From Mycolicibacterium flavescens (GTDB taxonomy: Bacteria > Actinomycetota > Actinomycetes > Mycobacteriales > Mycobacteriaceae), in contig NZ_MIHA01000003.1 in the NCBI RefSeq assembly GCF_001722335.1, positions 186,001 through 250,000 of the forward strand: a DNA stretch of 64,000 bases. Reading direction: 5' to 3'. Shown one piece after another: positions 41,341 to 49,712 of this stretch (position 1 is the stretch's first letter; each line of letters begins with the position of its first letter). The notes under the pieces were generated by a model. It saw only the letters and a program-made list of their open reading frames with translations. It was not told the DNA's origin and ran no database searches. Position numbers and translations under genes: made by a program.

Positions 41341-43608
41341 GTGTCGAAGAAGATGCGCAGGCAGATGAAGAAGGCGGCGATGGTCGGCAGTGCCGCCTCC
41401 GCCGCGACAGCGCTGACCATCGGATTGGCCGCGCCGTCGGCCACCGCCGCGGCGATTCCGTTCCAAGCCGCGGCGGCCCACACGGCGTCCGCGGAGGTCG
41501 ATCTCGCCGCGCTGTCCACCGCGTTGGTCGAACTGCTTGAGGCCTACGCACAGGGCACGCCGCCGACCCAATTTCCCGAGGAGATCAAGGCGCTCGTCCC
41601 GGGCCTCGAGCAGTTGGGCCCGCAGCTGCTGGCCGCACTCGGCAGCGACGACAACGTCGCCTTCCTGCGGTCCCTGGACTTCAGCGGTGCGCTCGCCGGC
41701 CTCGGGCTCAACATTCCGAGCCTCGACTCGCTGCTCCCGATCCCGACCAGCTTCGAGTTCGGCGGCCAGGAAATCCCTCTGCCGCTCAAGGTGATTACCA
41801 CCGGCGAACCGTTCGGCGCCCTCGCGATGCTCGGTCTGAACCCCTACTGGGCCCCGGCCTTCCCCGGCACCATCGCCGAGGCGATCAACAGCACCCCGTA
41901 CGGCAACATCAACACCGAGATCAGCGCGCCGGTGTCGCACACGATCGACAATCCGCTTTACCAACCGGCCTACGACCTCGCGTACTCGATGGCCACGTGG
42001 CCGACATGGGCCGGCGGGGGCGGGTGCGCCTCGTCGAATACCGCGTGCCGTACCGCGTTCGCGCTCAACGCCGTTCGCAATATCTCGCCCACGGTGACCC
42101 TGAACGCCACCGCGACCGTCCCGGTAGACCTCGAGAACCTGCGCATCCCCGTCGTCGTCGCGTTCGGGACGGGCGCGCTCTCGGCCGGGTCGGCGTACTC
42201 ACAGCTGGTGGCCGACCTGCCCAACCAGCCCGGCGGCACCGGAGAAGGCGCCGAAGCCGGCTCGAGCCTCACGATCCTGCCGATGATCCTGCTGCGTAAT
42301 CCGGGCCGGGCCAACGGCGGCCTCGCCGCGCGGTTCGCGTCGTTCTTCGACCTCGTCGGGCTCGACACCGTCACCCCGGACGGACAGGTGGAACAAGACG
42401 GTGGTGCGGTGCTGGTGCCGATCAAGCTCGACGCGACGGTCGAGTACGACCCGATGTCGGACTTCCCGGCCTGGCCGAACCCGTTCTCGCTGGCGAACTC
42501 GTTGGCCGCCTTCGCCTTTCCCACCTACATCCTGCGTGGCACCGACCTCAACTTCGAGGATCTGGCCGGCACTCTCGGACCGGTGCTCGACCCCGTGTTG
42601 AACGCGGTGCTCGGCAACGTCCTGTCGGCCGCCATCGGCGACGGCATCACGGTCGACGTCGACTTCGAGGGCCTGTCGGTCCCGATCACATTGTCCCGGG
42701 CCACGCTGCTCGACCTGGCCGGCGGCCTGCTGCCCGATGGCATCGAGATCCCCGCCGAGGGCTATGCGGCCCTCAACCGGTACCTCACGTTCCGGTCGAA
42801 CGCGCTGCCTCTGCTCGAACCGCTGCGCCTGCCGGTCGATTTCCTCAACCTCGCGACCGGGCAGAACTTCAGCAACCCGTTCGCCGATGCGCTCGAACCC
42901 GCGCTGCGGATCCTGACGAATCTCGGCTATACCGATGTGGACCAGAGCAACGGATACGAGCGGACGCTGACCGACGCAGGCACGGGAGCCAACAGCGGCG
43001 GCGTGCCGTTCGGCACCCTGCCCACGAACGTCGACTGGAGCCGGGTGCCCGCCGATGTGCTGTCGGCCCTGGTGACCGGCATCCAGCAGGAGTTCTTCAA
43101 CGGCGCGATCCCGGGTGTGAATGCACCGTCGGACCCGCAGGCCAATCCGATCGCCGCGTTGATGCGTCTGCTGGGTCTCGCGACCGCACCGGCACCGGCA
43201 CCTGAGCCGGAGCCTGAGGCTGAGTCGGACCTGCAGGCGGCCAACGCGCTGCCGAATGACGCTGCGGAGTCCTTCACGGTGTCGACGACCTCGGCGCAGC
43301 AGCGGACACAGGCCTCGGCCGTGGACACCCAGCCGCAACCGAATCCCACCCCGGCAGCCGATACCGGTGCATCGGAAGCGCAGACGCCGACACCGAAGAA
43401 GCGTCCGGAACTGAACAAGAAGAAGGAGACGCTGACGCTGGTCGACGACGAAAAGTCGTCGGATGCCGACGAGGAATCGACCGACGCTGCCGACGACCCC
43501 GTCACCGCGCCCGCCGACCCCGCCGGGCAGGGCGCCGGTGACCAGGGCGATGACAACGACAGCAAGGACGACACGGGCGACTCGCAGTCGTCCGGCGCCG
43601 CCGCCTAG
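41341..43608 (+). CDS. Large secreted protein with acidic C-terminal tail
   Basis: 755 residues from GTG 41341 (GGGGGAGG upstream). A long positively charged signal peptide (residues 1-38, SKKMRRQMKKAAM to ATAAA) is followed by a domain of about 580 residues with repeated hydrophobic helices and strands (LSTALVELLEAYAQGTPPTQ; NPYWAPAFPGTIAEAINSTP; WPTWAGGGGCASSNTACRTA). From about 615 comes a disordered Pro/Glu tail and a Lys patch (KKRPELNKKKETL), ending in an Asp/Glu-rich stretch. One cysteine pair may be bridged. It is probably exported and cell-wall associated, with no recognised enzyme motif. Confidence 0.78.
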   Translation: MSKKMRRQMKKAAMVGSAASAATALTIGLAAPSATAAAIPFQAAAAHTASAEVDLAALSTALVELLEAYAQGTPPTQFPEEIKALVPGLEQLGPQLLAALGSDDNVAFLRSLDFSGALAGLGLNIPSLDSLLPIPTSFEFGGQEIPLPLKVITTGEPFGALAMLGLNPYWAPAFPGTIAEAINSTPYGNINTEISAPVSHTIDNPLYQPAYDLAYSMATWPTWAGGGGCASSNTACRTAFALNAVRNISPTVTLNATATVPVDLENLRIPVVVAFGTGALSAGSAYSQLVADLPNQPGGTGEGAEAGSSLTILPMILLRNPGRANGGLAARFASFFDLVGLDTVTPDGQVEQDGGAVLVPIKLDATVEYDPMSDFPAWPNPFSLANSLAAFAFPTYILRGTDLNFEDLAGTLGPVLDPVLNAVLGNVLSAAIGDGITVDVDFEGLSVPITLSRATLLDLAGGLLPDGIEIPAEGYAALNRYLTFRSNALPLLEPLRLPVDFLNLATGQNFSNPFADALEPALRILTNLGYTDVDQSNGYERTLTDAGTGANSGGVPFGTLPTNVDWSRVPADVLSALVTGIQQEFFNGAIPGVNAPSDPQANPIAALMRLLGLATAPAPAPEPEPEAESDLQAANALPNDAAESFTVSTTSAQQRTQASAVDTQPQPNPTPAADTGASEAQTPTPKKRPELNKKKETLTLVDDEKSSDADEESTDAADDPVTAPADPAGQGAGDQGDDNDSKDDTGDSQSSGAAA

Positions 43609-43613
43609 AACAG

Positions 43614-43643
43614 CAGCCCCGACACCTTCAGGTGTCGGGGCTG
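43614..43643 (+). terminator. Hairpin after the large secreted protein
   Basis: 13-bp perfect arms CAGCCCCGACACC and GGTGTCGGGGCTG around ttca. It is only 8 bp before the stop of the convergent gene at 43652, so it probably serves both directions. Confidence 0.8.
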
Positions 43644-43651
43644 TCTGCTGT

Positions 43652-44308
43652 CTAACGGAAGTAGATCTCGTCGCCGTCCGGGTAGCCGCCGCCAGTCGTC
43701 GTGATGTGCACGTGGTCGTAGTGGCCGTAGCCGCCGCGCTGAGCGCCACCCGGGGTGTAGTAGACCCCGCGCCAGATGGCGTCCTGCAACCCGAACCGCT
43801 TGGCGTTGCGCAGCGCGAACGCGACGATCTCGTTGCCCAGCGCGATGCCCTCGGCTGAACCCGGGTTCGGGATCATCACGTCCAGCGCCAAGCCGTTGGG
43901 ATGCCAGCGCAACGCGTCGGACCGCACGCCGCCGATGCTCGGGATTTGCGGGAACGCCTCGCTGATCGCCCGCGAGGCCAGGATAGTCTTGACCTGCAGG
44001 CCGCGCTCCGGGGCGATACCGACCGGCAGTGACCGGTCGACGGTCCGGTACCGCGAGGCGGCGATCATGCGGTCGGGCGCCGCGTTGAAGCCGGCTTGAC
44101 CGATCGACGGAGTCATGGCGGCTGCGGCCACGATCTCCATGCAGCAGGGCATGGTGTCTCCGACGACGACGGGTTCGCTCTCGGGTGCGGGCCGTGCGGT
44201 CATGTGCACATCTCCGCCGATCGCGAAGAAGGCCGCGGCCGGTGCGATGACTGCAGCCACACCCATCGGCGACGTGCGTCGCTTCTTGGCTAAGGAATGC
44301 CGTCCCAC
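43652..44308 (-). CDS. Exported M15-like protein (Rv0320-like)
   Basis: 218 residues with an N-terminal membrane/signal segment (about 15-31). The C-terminal domain has the histidine/aspartate pattern of the D-alanyl-D-alanine-peptidase-like M15 fold: RSDALRWHPNGLALDVMI and GYGHYDHVHITTTGG. H37Rv Rv0320, which lies by dcd, is the likely counterpart. A role in peptidoglycan cleavage or binding is plausible but not shown. Start ATG 44308 encodes MGRHSLAKKRR, a basic N-terminus typical of mycobacterial exported proteins. Confidence 0.85.
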   Translation of the reverse strand: MGRHSLAKKRRTSPMGVAAVIAPAAAFFAIGGDVHMTARPAPESEPVVVGDTMPCCMEIVAAAAMTPSIGQAGFNAAPDRMIAASRYRTVDRSLPVGIAPERGLQVKTILASRAISEAFPQIPSIGGVRSDALRWHPNGLALDVMIPNPGSAEGIALGNEIVAFALRNAKRFGLQDAIWRGVYYTPGGAQRGGYGHYDHVHITTTGGGYPDGDEIYFR

Positions 44309-44398
44309 GAAAACGGATCGTATATCAAATCGTTACATTTGCCGCATTTTGGCCCGAACTGCTCGGTGGCCGCCCAACCAGCGGGAATCATCTGGTCC

Positions 44399-45163
44399 GT
44401 GACAGGACTGCTTGCGGACAAGGTCATCCTGCTCGCCGGACTCGGCGGCATCGGCAACGGACTGGCGCGCCGGTACGCCGACGAGGGCGCCTCCCTGGTC
44501 ATCGGTGATCTGGACGCTGACCTGGCACAACGCGTCGCTGCGGAGCTCGGTGGCGAGCGGGTGCGGGCGGTCGCGCTCGACGGCGCCGACGAGCAGTCGG
44601 TGATCGACGCCGTGCATGTCGCCGTCGAGGCGTTCGGCCGGCTCGACGGTATGCACGTCAACTTCACCAACGCCGACGACGCCTATCTGCCCGGCGGGGT
44701 GGTCGAGCTACCGCTGGACGCGTTCGACGAGGTGATGCGGGTCAACACCCGCGGCTTCGTCATCTGCGCCAAGCACGCCATCCCCGCGATGCTCGACAGC
44801 GGCGGCGGCGCGATCGTGTTCACCGCCTCGATCGACGCCTACAACGGGGCGGGCACCCGGGTGTCGTACGCGATGAGCAAGGCCGCCGAACTGGCGCTGA
44901 TGCGCCACATCGCCCGGCGCTACGGTCCGCGCGGCATCCGCTGCAACGCGATCGCGCCGGGACTGATCTGGCACTACAAGTTCGACGGGCAGCCGATGCC
45001 CGACGGCGTGGTCGAACAGGCCCGGGCCCGGCAGATGATCAAGTCACGCTTCGGCACGCCGGACGACGTGGCCGCGCTCGCCGCACTGCTGTTGTCGGAC
45101 GACGGCAGCTTCATCACCGCGCAGACCATCGCCGTCGACGGCGGAGTCACGTTCCGGGCGTGA
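44399..45163 (+). CDS. Short-chain dehydrogenase/reductase
   Basis: 254 residues from GTG 44399. The Rossmann motif is LAGLGGIGNGLA (about 11-22, a variant of TGxxxGxG), the catalytic Ser is in FTASIDAYNG, and the YxxxK motif is YAMSK. The C-terminus SFITAQTIAVDGGVTFRA is the classic SDR ending. It would reduce a ketone or oxidise an alcohol with NAD(P); the substrate is unknown. The N-terminal glycine motif reads GLGGIG rather than GASSGIG. The last four bases fall inside the 24-bp repeat. Confidence 0.88.
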   Translation: MTGLLADKVILLAGLGGIGNGLARRYADEGASLVIGDLDADLAQRVAAELGGERVRAVALDGADEQSVIDAVHVAVEAFGRLDGMHVNFTNADDAYLPGGVVELPLDAFDEVMRVNTRGFVICAKHAIPAMLDSGGGAIVFTASIDAYNGAGTRVSYAMSKAAELALMRHIARRYGPRGIRCNAIAPGLIWHYKFDGQPMPDGVVEQARARQMIKSRFGTPDDVAALAALLLSDDGSFITAQTIAVDGGVTFRA

Positions 45164-46098
45164 TCCTCCCGCCCGCCCACCCCGTGATCCTCCCGCCCGC
45201 CCACCCCGTGATCGCGCCAGCGCGTCGGCCATCGCACGCGCCGACGACGGGCTGCTGGTGATCCGCCAGTCTGTTTCCTTGTCGTGCTCGAACCAGACGA
45301 ACCCGATGACGTCGTGCTGACGGTCGAGGTACTCGATCAACCGTCGGACCCAATTCGCCTTGCTGCCACCGCTTTCCGCGCACCCCACCTCGGTCACCAG
45401 GATCGGCTTGGCCGGGGCGAGGGCACGAAGTTCTTCGAGCGCGGCCCCGAACAGCTCCTCCGGTTCGGTCCACCGCGTCGACGTCAGCCGCACGCCCCAG
45501 TTGTAGCCGTCGACGCCGAGCACATCGACGTAGTCGTCGCCGGGTACCACTGCGCCAGCGAACCCAGCGCACCGGCGGTCGGGGCCCACACCCACTTGAC
45601 GTTGCCCACTCCGCGAGAGGTGAAGATGTCGTGCACGTGGCGCCACACCGCCGTGTACGCCGACGGGGATGTGCCGCACGCGGGCGTCCACGGATACCAG
45701 TCGCCGTTGAACTCGTGCGCGAACCGGATCATGGTGCGTCCGCCCCACTCGCCGATCTCGTCGGCCCACCGGTACACGTATTCGTCGAGCGCGCCGGCTT
45801 GAAGTGACTGCATCACCGCGGGTGACCGGTCGTCGGTCCAGCACCACGGCTCCCACGACACCAGCGGGTCGGCGCCGCAGTAGGACACGACGGCCATCTC
45901 GGCGACCGGCGGCGGCGCGAAGAAGTCCTCGAACGCCAGCACCAGTTCCGCGCGCCGCCCCACCGCGTCGGCGACCACCTGCCACTCCCGCGCCGCGGTG
46001 AACCCGCCGTGCGTGCTCAACCCGAAGCGCAGCGCGGCGGTGCGCGGCCGCCGCGTCTCCACCGTCGTCGCCGCCCGAGTCTTTACCTGTTGCTCCAC
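45044..46098 (-). pseudogene. GH26-like glycoside hydrolase with a -1 frameshift
   Basis: Two frames together encode one glycosidase of the beta-mannanase-like (GH26) type. The first runs from GTG 46098 (GGGGGG ribosome binding site) through MIRFAHEFNGDWYPW (acid/base Glu) and KWVWAPTAGALGSLAQWYP. The second continues YVDVLGVDGYNWGVRL and LVTEVGCAESGG (nucleophile Glu) to FVWFEHDKETDWR. The switch is at about 45539-45546, where one G appears to be missing (CCGGCGAC instead of CCGGGCGAC). The second frame has no stop until 45044, inside the convergent SDR gene. Either a genuine mutation or a sequencing error. Confidence 0.8.
45160..45213. repeat. 24-bp tandem repeat at the SDR/GH26-like junction
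   Basis: Two perfect copies (45160-45183 and 45184-45207) of a 24-bp unit starting GTGATCCTCCCGCC, plus the first six bases of a third. In the GH-like frame it reads R-G-G-R-A-G-G-S twice. It contains the SDR stop codon. Confidence 0.92.
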
Positions 46099-46252
46099 CG
46101 ATCCCCCCAGTGCCGATCCCCTGCTCGTGATGGTCGCAAACGAACGCGGCGGTAGCGGGGGATTTGACGAAGACGAAAGGATTGCTGCGGCCCGGAGCGG
46201 GAAGGGTAACCTCGGAACCTGCAAATCGTCGTTAGATCGGGGACGCACACCT

Positions 46253-47413
46253 ATGGACCTCGTGCTCGGGCTGTCCATGACGTCGCGCACCGTCCGGTGG
46301 GTGCTCGTCGAGGGCACCACCGGTGAAGGCGCCACCATCGACCGCGGAAAGTTCGACTTCGACGCCGACGTGGACCCCGATGAGCTGCTCAACGTCGTGC
46401 TCGCCGACGCGGCCGGCGCCGCCATCCACTCCGTCGGCGTCACCTGGACCAACGAGGCCGAAGAGATCGCCTCCGGGGTGCTGGCGGCGTTGCAGGCGCG
46501 CGGCTACGGCAACGCGATCGCGGTCTCCGAGCTCGAGGCCGGCGACATGCTGGCCACCGGTATCGCCGACATCGCCGACTACGACGACGTCGCGGTCTGC
46601 ATCGTGGAGCCCGACGCCGCGGTGATCGCGATGGTCACCGCCGCGGGCGTTTCCGTGGACCGCATCGCGCGGCCGCTCGACGGCGCCGACGCGATCGAGC
46701 TGACCAGCGGTGTGATCGCGATGCTCGAGCTCAACGAATGGCAGCCGCAGGCGATCTTCGTCGTCGGCTCGGCCACCGACGTCGAACTGGTCTGCTCGAC
46801 GCTCGGCGACGTCACCGAGGCGCCGGTGTTCTCCGCGGCCGAGGCCGACCTCGCGATGGCTCGCGGTGCCGCGCTGGCGTCGGCGCGCGCGATCACCACC
46901 CTCGACGCCCCCGGCACCCGGCAGCGGTCGCGGGTCAGCGCGCTGGCCGCGGTGCTGGCGGCCGCGGTCGTCGCGTTCGTGGTGTCCGTCTCGGCGGCGG
47001 TCGGTATGAGCCTCTCCGGTGACCGCGACACCGAGGTGCACGCCGCCGCCGAAGAAGAGCCCGTCGCGGTCGCCGAAGCGCCGGCGCCGGCCCCGGAGAA
47101 GAAGACCCTCACCCCCGCCGAGGCGCGCCCGGTCGTCGCGCAGACCATCGCGATCGCCGCACCTCCCCCGCCGCCCGCCGCCCCGCCGGTCTACGAACCG
47201 CCCGCGTATCAGGCGCCGGCCTACGAGCCCCCGGCATACGTCCCGCCGGCCCCGGCTCCGGCCTACAGCCCACCGGCACCGGTTTACGCTCCGCCGCCTC
47301 CGGCCCCGGCCTATGTGCCGCCGGCGCCGCAGCCGCGCCTGCGCGACCGGATCATCGAGCGGATCCCGATCATCAACCGGTTCCACGAACCGGACTATTC
47401 GTACGGCCGCTAA
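46253..47413 (+). CDS. DUF7159-type membrane protein with Pro-rich tail, second copy
   Basis: 386 residues from ATG 46253. It starts LVLGLSMTSRTVRWVLVEG, the same opening as the protein at 37053-38651, and keeps VAVCIVEPDAAVIAMVTAAG and FVVGSATDVELVCSTLGDV..LAMARGAALASA in the places of the Hsp70 phosphate-2 and adenosine motifs. One membrane helix (about 228-250) is followed by a Pro/Ala/Tyr tail of repeated P-x-Y-x-P-P units and a basic end (RLRDRIIERIPIINRF). Probably a degenerate actin-fold protein. Its stop overlaps the convergent cupin gene stop by two to three bases (CTAA). Confidence 0.8.
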   Translation: MDLVLGLSMTSRTVRWVLVEGTTGEGATIDRGKFDFDADVDPDELLNVVLADAAGAAIHSVGVTWTNEAEEIASGVLAALQARGYGNAIAVSELEAGDMLATGIADIADYDDVAVCIVEPDAAVIAMVTAAGVSVDRIARPLDGADAIELTSGVIAMLELNEWQPQAIFVVGSATDVELVCSTLGDVTEAPVFSAAEADLAMARGAALASARAITTLDAPGTRQRSRVSALAAVLAAAVVAFVVSVSAAVGMSLSGDRDTEVHAAAEEEPVAVAEAPAPAPEKKTLTPAEARPVVAQTIAIAAPPPPPAAPPVYEPPAYQAPAYEPPAYVPPAPAPAYSPPAPVYAPPPPAPAYVPPAPQPRLRDRIIERIPIINRFHEPDYSYGR

Positions 47414-47853
47414 GGGCAGGCCGCCGCCGCGTCGTCGCGGACCGCGCGGTCGGCGGGCACGGTGTAGGTGACCGTCGCCTCGGCGTGTTCGACGCCCTTG
47501 TTGGCCACCACGTGCGGGACGCCGGCGGGGATGAAGATCGCCTGACCGGCTCCGAAAATGGCTGGCGCACAGGCGTTCGCGGTCTGCAGATGGACGGCGC
47601 CTTCGTTGACCACCGAGTACTCCGGGCCCGGATGTGTGTGCCACCCACTGCTCGATGCCGGCCCGAGCACCAGGTTCTGCACGTGGAGCGTGGTCGGGTG
47701 GCCCACCGCGACGATCGCGATCGGCGCGTCGGTGGTGCCCTTGGCGATGTCGGTGCGTTCGATGTCGCCCTCGGCGGGCGTGGCGTGGGCTGCCGCCGGA
47801 CCCAACCCGGCGACGATGGCCGCACCACTGACTGCCAGAATCACGCGCTTCAT
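47410..47853 (-). CDS. Secreted cupin-domain protein
   Basis: 147 residues from ATG 47853 (GGGAGG ribosome binding site). Signal peptide residues 1-24 (ILAVSGAAIVAGLGPAAAHA). The single cupin barrel has metal-binding motif 1 GWHTHPGPEYSVV and motif 2 GQAIFIPAGVPHVVAN, so a bound metal via three His and one Glu is expected. Two cysteines may be bridged. The ligand or reaction is unknown. It lies between two membrane-tethered Hsp70/actin-fold proteins. Confidence 0.85.
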   Translation of the reverse strand: MKRVILAVSGAAIVAGLGPAAAHATPAEGDIERTDIAKGTTDAPIAIVAVGHPTTLHVQNLVLGPASSSGWHTHPGPEYSVVNEGAVHLQTANACAPAIFGAGQAIFIPAGVPHVVANKGVEHAEATVTYTVPADRAVRDDAAAACP

Positions 47854-47919
47854 CTGCCCTCCCGATTGCCCACCCGGTGTCGCGATTGCCGAAGCGTACC
47901 CGCGTCGTTCCCGCCGCAC

Positions 47920-49599
47920 CTAGGGCGCGGGAACCGGGATCGGTATCGGGACGGGCACGAACGGGACCGTCAGATAGGTGGTCGTCATCGGCGTTGTCGC
48001 CGGGGTCGTCGTAGTGGTTGTCGGGGTAGTGGTTGTCGGGGTGGTGGTCGTAGTCGTCGTGGTCGTGGTGGTGGTACTTGGCGTCGTTGTCGTAGTCGTT
48101 GTGGTTGTCGTGGTCGTGGTTGTCGTGGTGGTGGTCGCCGGGGCCGCGGTCGTGATGATCGTGGTCTCGGTGACCGGCGGCGGCGGTGGCGGGGGCGGCG
48201 CGCTGGTCACCGTGACGGTTTCCAGCGGCGGGGGCGCCTGCACCGGAAGCGGCGGTTCGGCGGACGCGGGCACCGGCGCGGGTGGTGACGCCGTCGTGCG
48301 CGGTACCTCGCTGACACCGGTGCTGCCGGTCGAACTGGTCAGCGCGATCGCCACCCCGCCGACGGCGACCAGCGCGATCGCCGCCGCCGCACCGAACACC
48401 AGGCCCGGAAGGCGTTGCCACGCGCGCGGTTGGTCGATCGGCCCGGTGGCGGGGACGTACTGCACCGGCGGACGCAGCGACCCAGTGTCGTACGCCGGCG
48501 CGTAAGACTCCGTGTACGGCACCGGCTCGTCGGCCGGGGCCTCGTCCTGCGACCACGCCAACGCCGGGGCCGCAGGCGCGACGCCGGTTTCGGCCTCGGG
48601 CGCCGACACCGGCGCCAGACCGGTGGCGGCCTCCGCGGCCGTCGCCTGCGCACCCCACGCCACGGCCCCCATGGCCGCGTCGAGTCCCGGTTGTGTCGTG
48701 ACGATCACCGGCACACCGGTGTGCGCCGCAAGCCGCGGTACGACGGCGGGGATGCTCGCGCCGCCGCCGACCGCCACCACCGCAGCGAGGTCACGGTGCC
48801 CGATCCCGTTGCGCTGCAACGTCGTATCCAACGCAGCCAGCACGCCGTCGAGCGGGCCGGCGAGCACCGCCTCCACATCCGCACGCGTCACATGGACGTC
48901 GGCACGGTGTCCCGGCAACTCCGCGACGAGGTCGGTGGCCGTCACGGCGGACAGCCGTTCCTTGGCGGCGCGGCACTCTTCGCGCAGCTTGGTCAGCGAT
49001 CCCACCGACGCGGTGGCGGCCGGGTCGACGTGAGACGACAGCCCGTCGACGATGCGGGCCAGCAGCATCTGGTCGATCGAGGCCCCGGAGAGTTCGGTGT
49101 CGCGGGTGGTCTCGTCGATCGCCTCGAACGCCGCGCCGGCGTCGGCGAGCGTGATGCTGGTGCCCCCGCCGCCGAAGTCGAGCAGCGCCACCACACCGGC
49201 CGCGGGCAGCGCGGGGTCACTCTGCAGTGCGGTCAGCGACGCGGCGGCGTCGGGCACCAGCCGCGCGGACGCCAGCATCGGGTGCGCCCGCAGCGCGGTG
49301 CGCAGCGCGCGGAGCGGCGCGGCTGCCCAGTGCGAGGGGACCGCGAGCGTCAGCGTGCTCGGCGCGTCACCGGCGGCACCGACCAGCGCGGCCAGCGCTT
49401 CGACCAGCAGCTGTTCGGCCGGATACGCCGAGCCGTCGGCGGCAACCAGAGGCACCGGGTCGCCGATCCGCTCGACGAAGCCGGTGAGGGTCTCGCCGCC
49501 CGGCAGGGTGAGCACCGAACGACGGATCACGGGTTGATTGCCGACGCGTACCGCGACCAGATTCGTCGTCCCGATCGACAACCCCAGGGGGTCGCTCAT
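47920..49599 (-). CDS. Membrane-tethered Hsp70-like protein, second copy (Rv0312-like)
   Basis: 559 residues from ATG 49599. The nucleotide-binding fold (1-300) carries GLSIGTTNLV, VVALLDFGGGGTSITLADAG and AVVAVGGGASIPAVVPRL. These are closer to functional Hsp70 motifs than in the two DUF7159-type proteins. No substrate-binding domain is present. A spacer, one membrane helix (about 397-417) and a Pro-then-Thr-rich tail of about 130 residues follow. The DNA at 47970-48160 is a long run of ACC/ACG-type codons, prone to slippage. The opening DPLGLSIGTTNLVA matches what I recall of Rv0312. Function unknown. Confidence 0.88.
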   Translation of the reverse strand: MSDPLGLSIGTTNLVAVRVGNQPVIRRSVLTLPGGETLTGFVERIGDPVPLVAADGSAYPAEQLLVEALAALVGAAGDAPSTLTLAVPSHWAAAPLRALRTALRAHPMLASARLVPDAAASLTALQSDPALPAAGVVALLDFGGGGTSITLADAGAAFEAIDETTRDTELSGASIDQMLLARIVDGLSSHVDPAATASVGSLTKLREECRAAKERLSAVTATDLVAELPGHRADVHVTRADVEAVLAGPLDGVLAALDTTLQRNGIGHRDLAAVVAVGGGASIPAVVPRLAAHTGVPVIVTTQPGLDAAMGAVAWGAQATAAEAATGLAPVSAPEAETGVAPAAPALAWSQDEAPADEPVPYTESYAPAYDTGSLRPPVQYVPATGPIDQPRAWQRLPGLVFGAAAAIALVAVGGVAIALTSSTGSTGVSEVPRTTASPPAPVPASAEPPLPVQAPPPLETVTVTSAPPPPPPPPVTETTIITTAAPATTTTTTTTTTTTTTTTTTPSTTTTTTTTTTTTPTTTTPTTTTTTPATTPMTTTYLTVPFVPVPIPIPVPAP

Positions 49600-49712
49600 A
49601 ACGGACCACACCCTAGCCGTCCGGCGCACCCGGATCGCCCCGACACTCCGGGTGGCGAACCGCGTTCGGCGGCGGCCGTTTTGGGCGTCGGCAAACGGGT
49701 ACCTGCAAGTCC

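Noticed and set aside
45160..45213. CRISPR array
   Set aside because: Two directly adjoining copies without spacers form a simple tandem repeat. No cas genes are in the window.
47970..48160. A separate repeat element or CRISPR-like array in the low-complexity DNA
   Set aside because: It is explained by the poly-Thr codons of the Hsp70-like protein tail. The same holds for 24420-24600 and 17200-17390.
46232..48658. An 808-codon minus-strand frame spanning three genes
   Set aside because: It crosses a real plus-strand gene, the cupin and the Hsp70-like tail. Its His/Asp-rich stretch is only the poly-Thr codons read in another frame.
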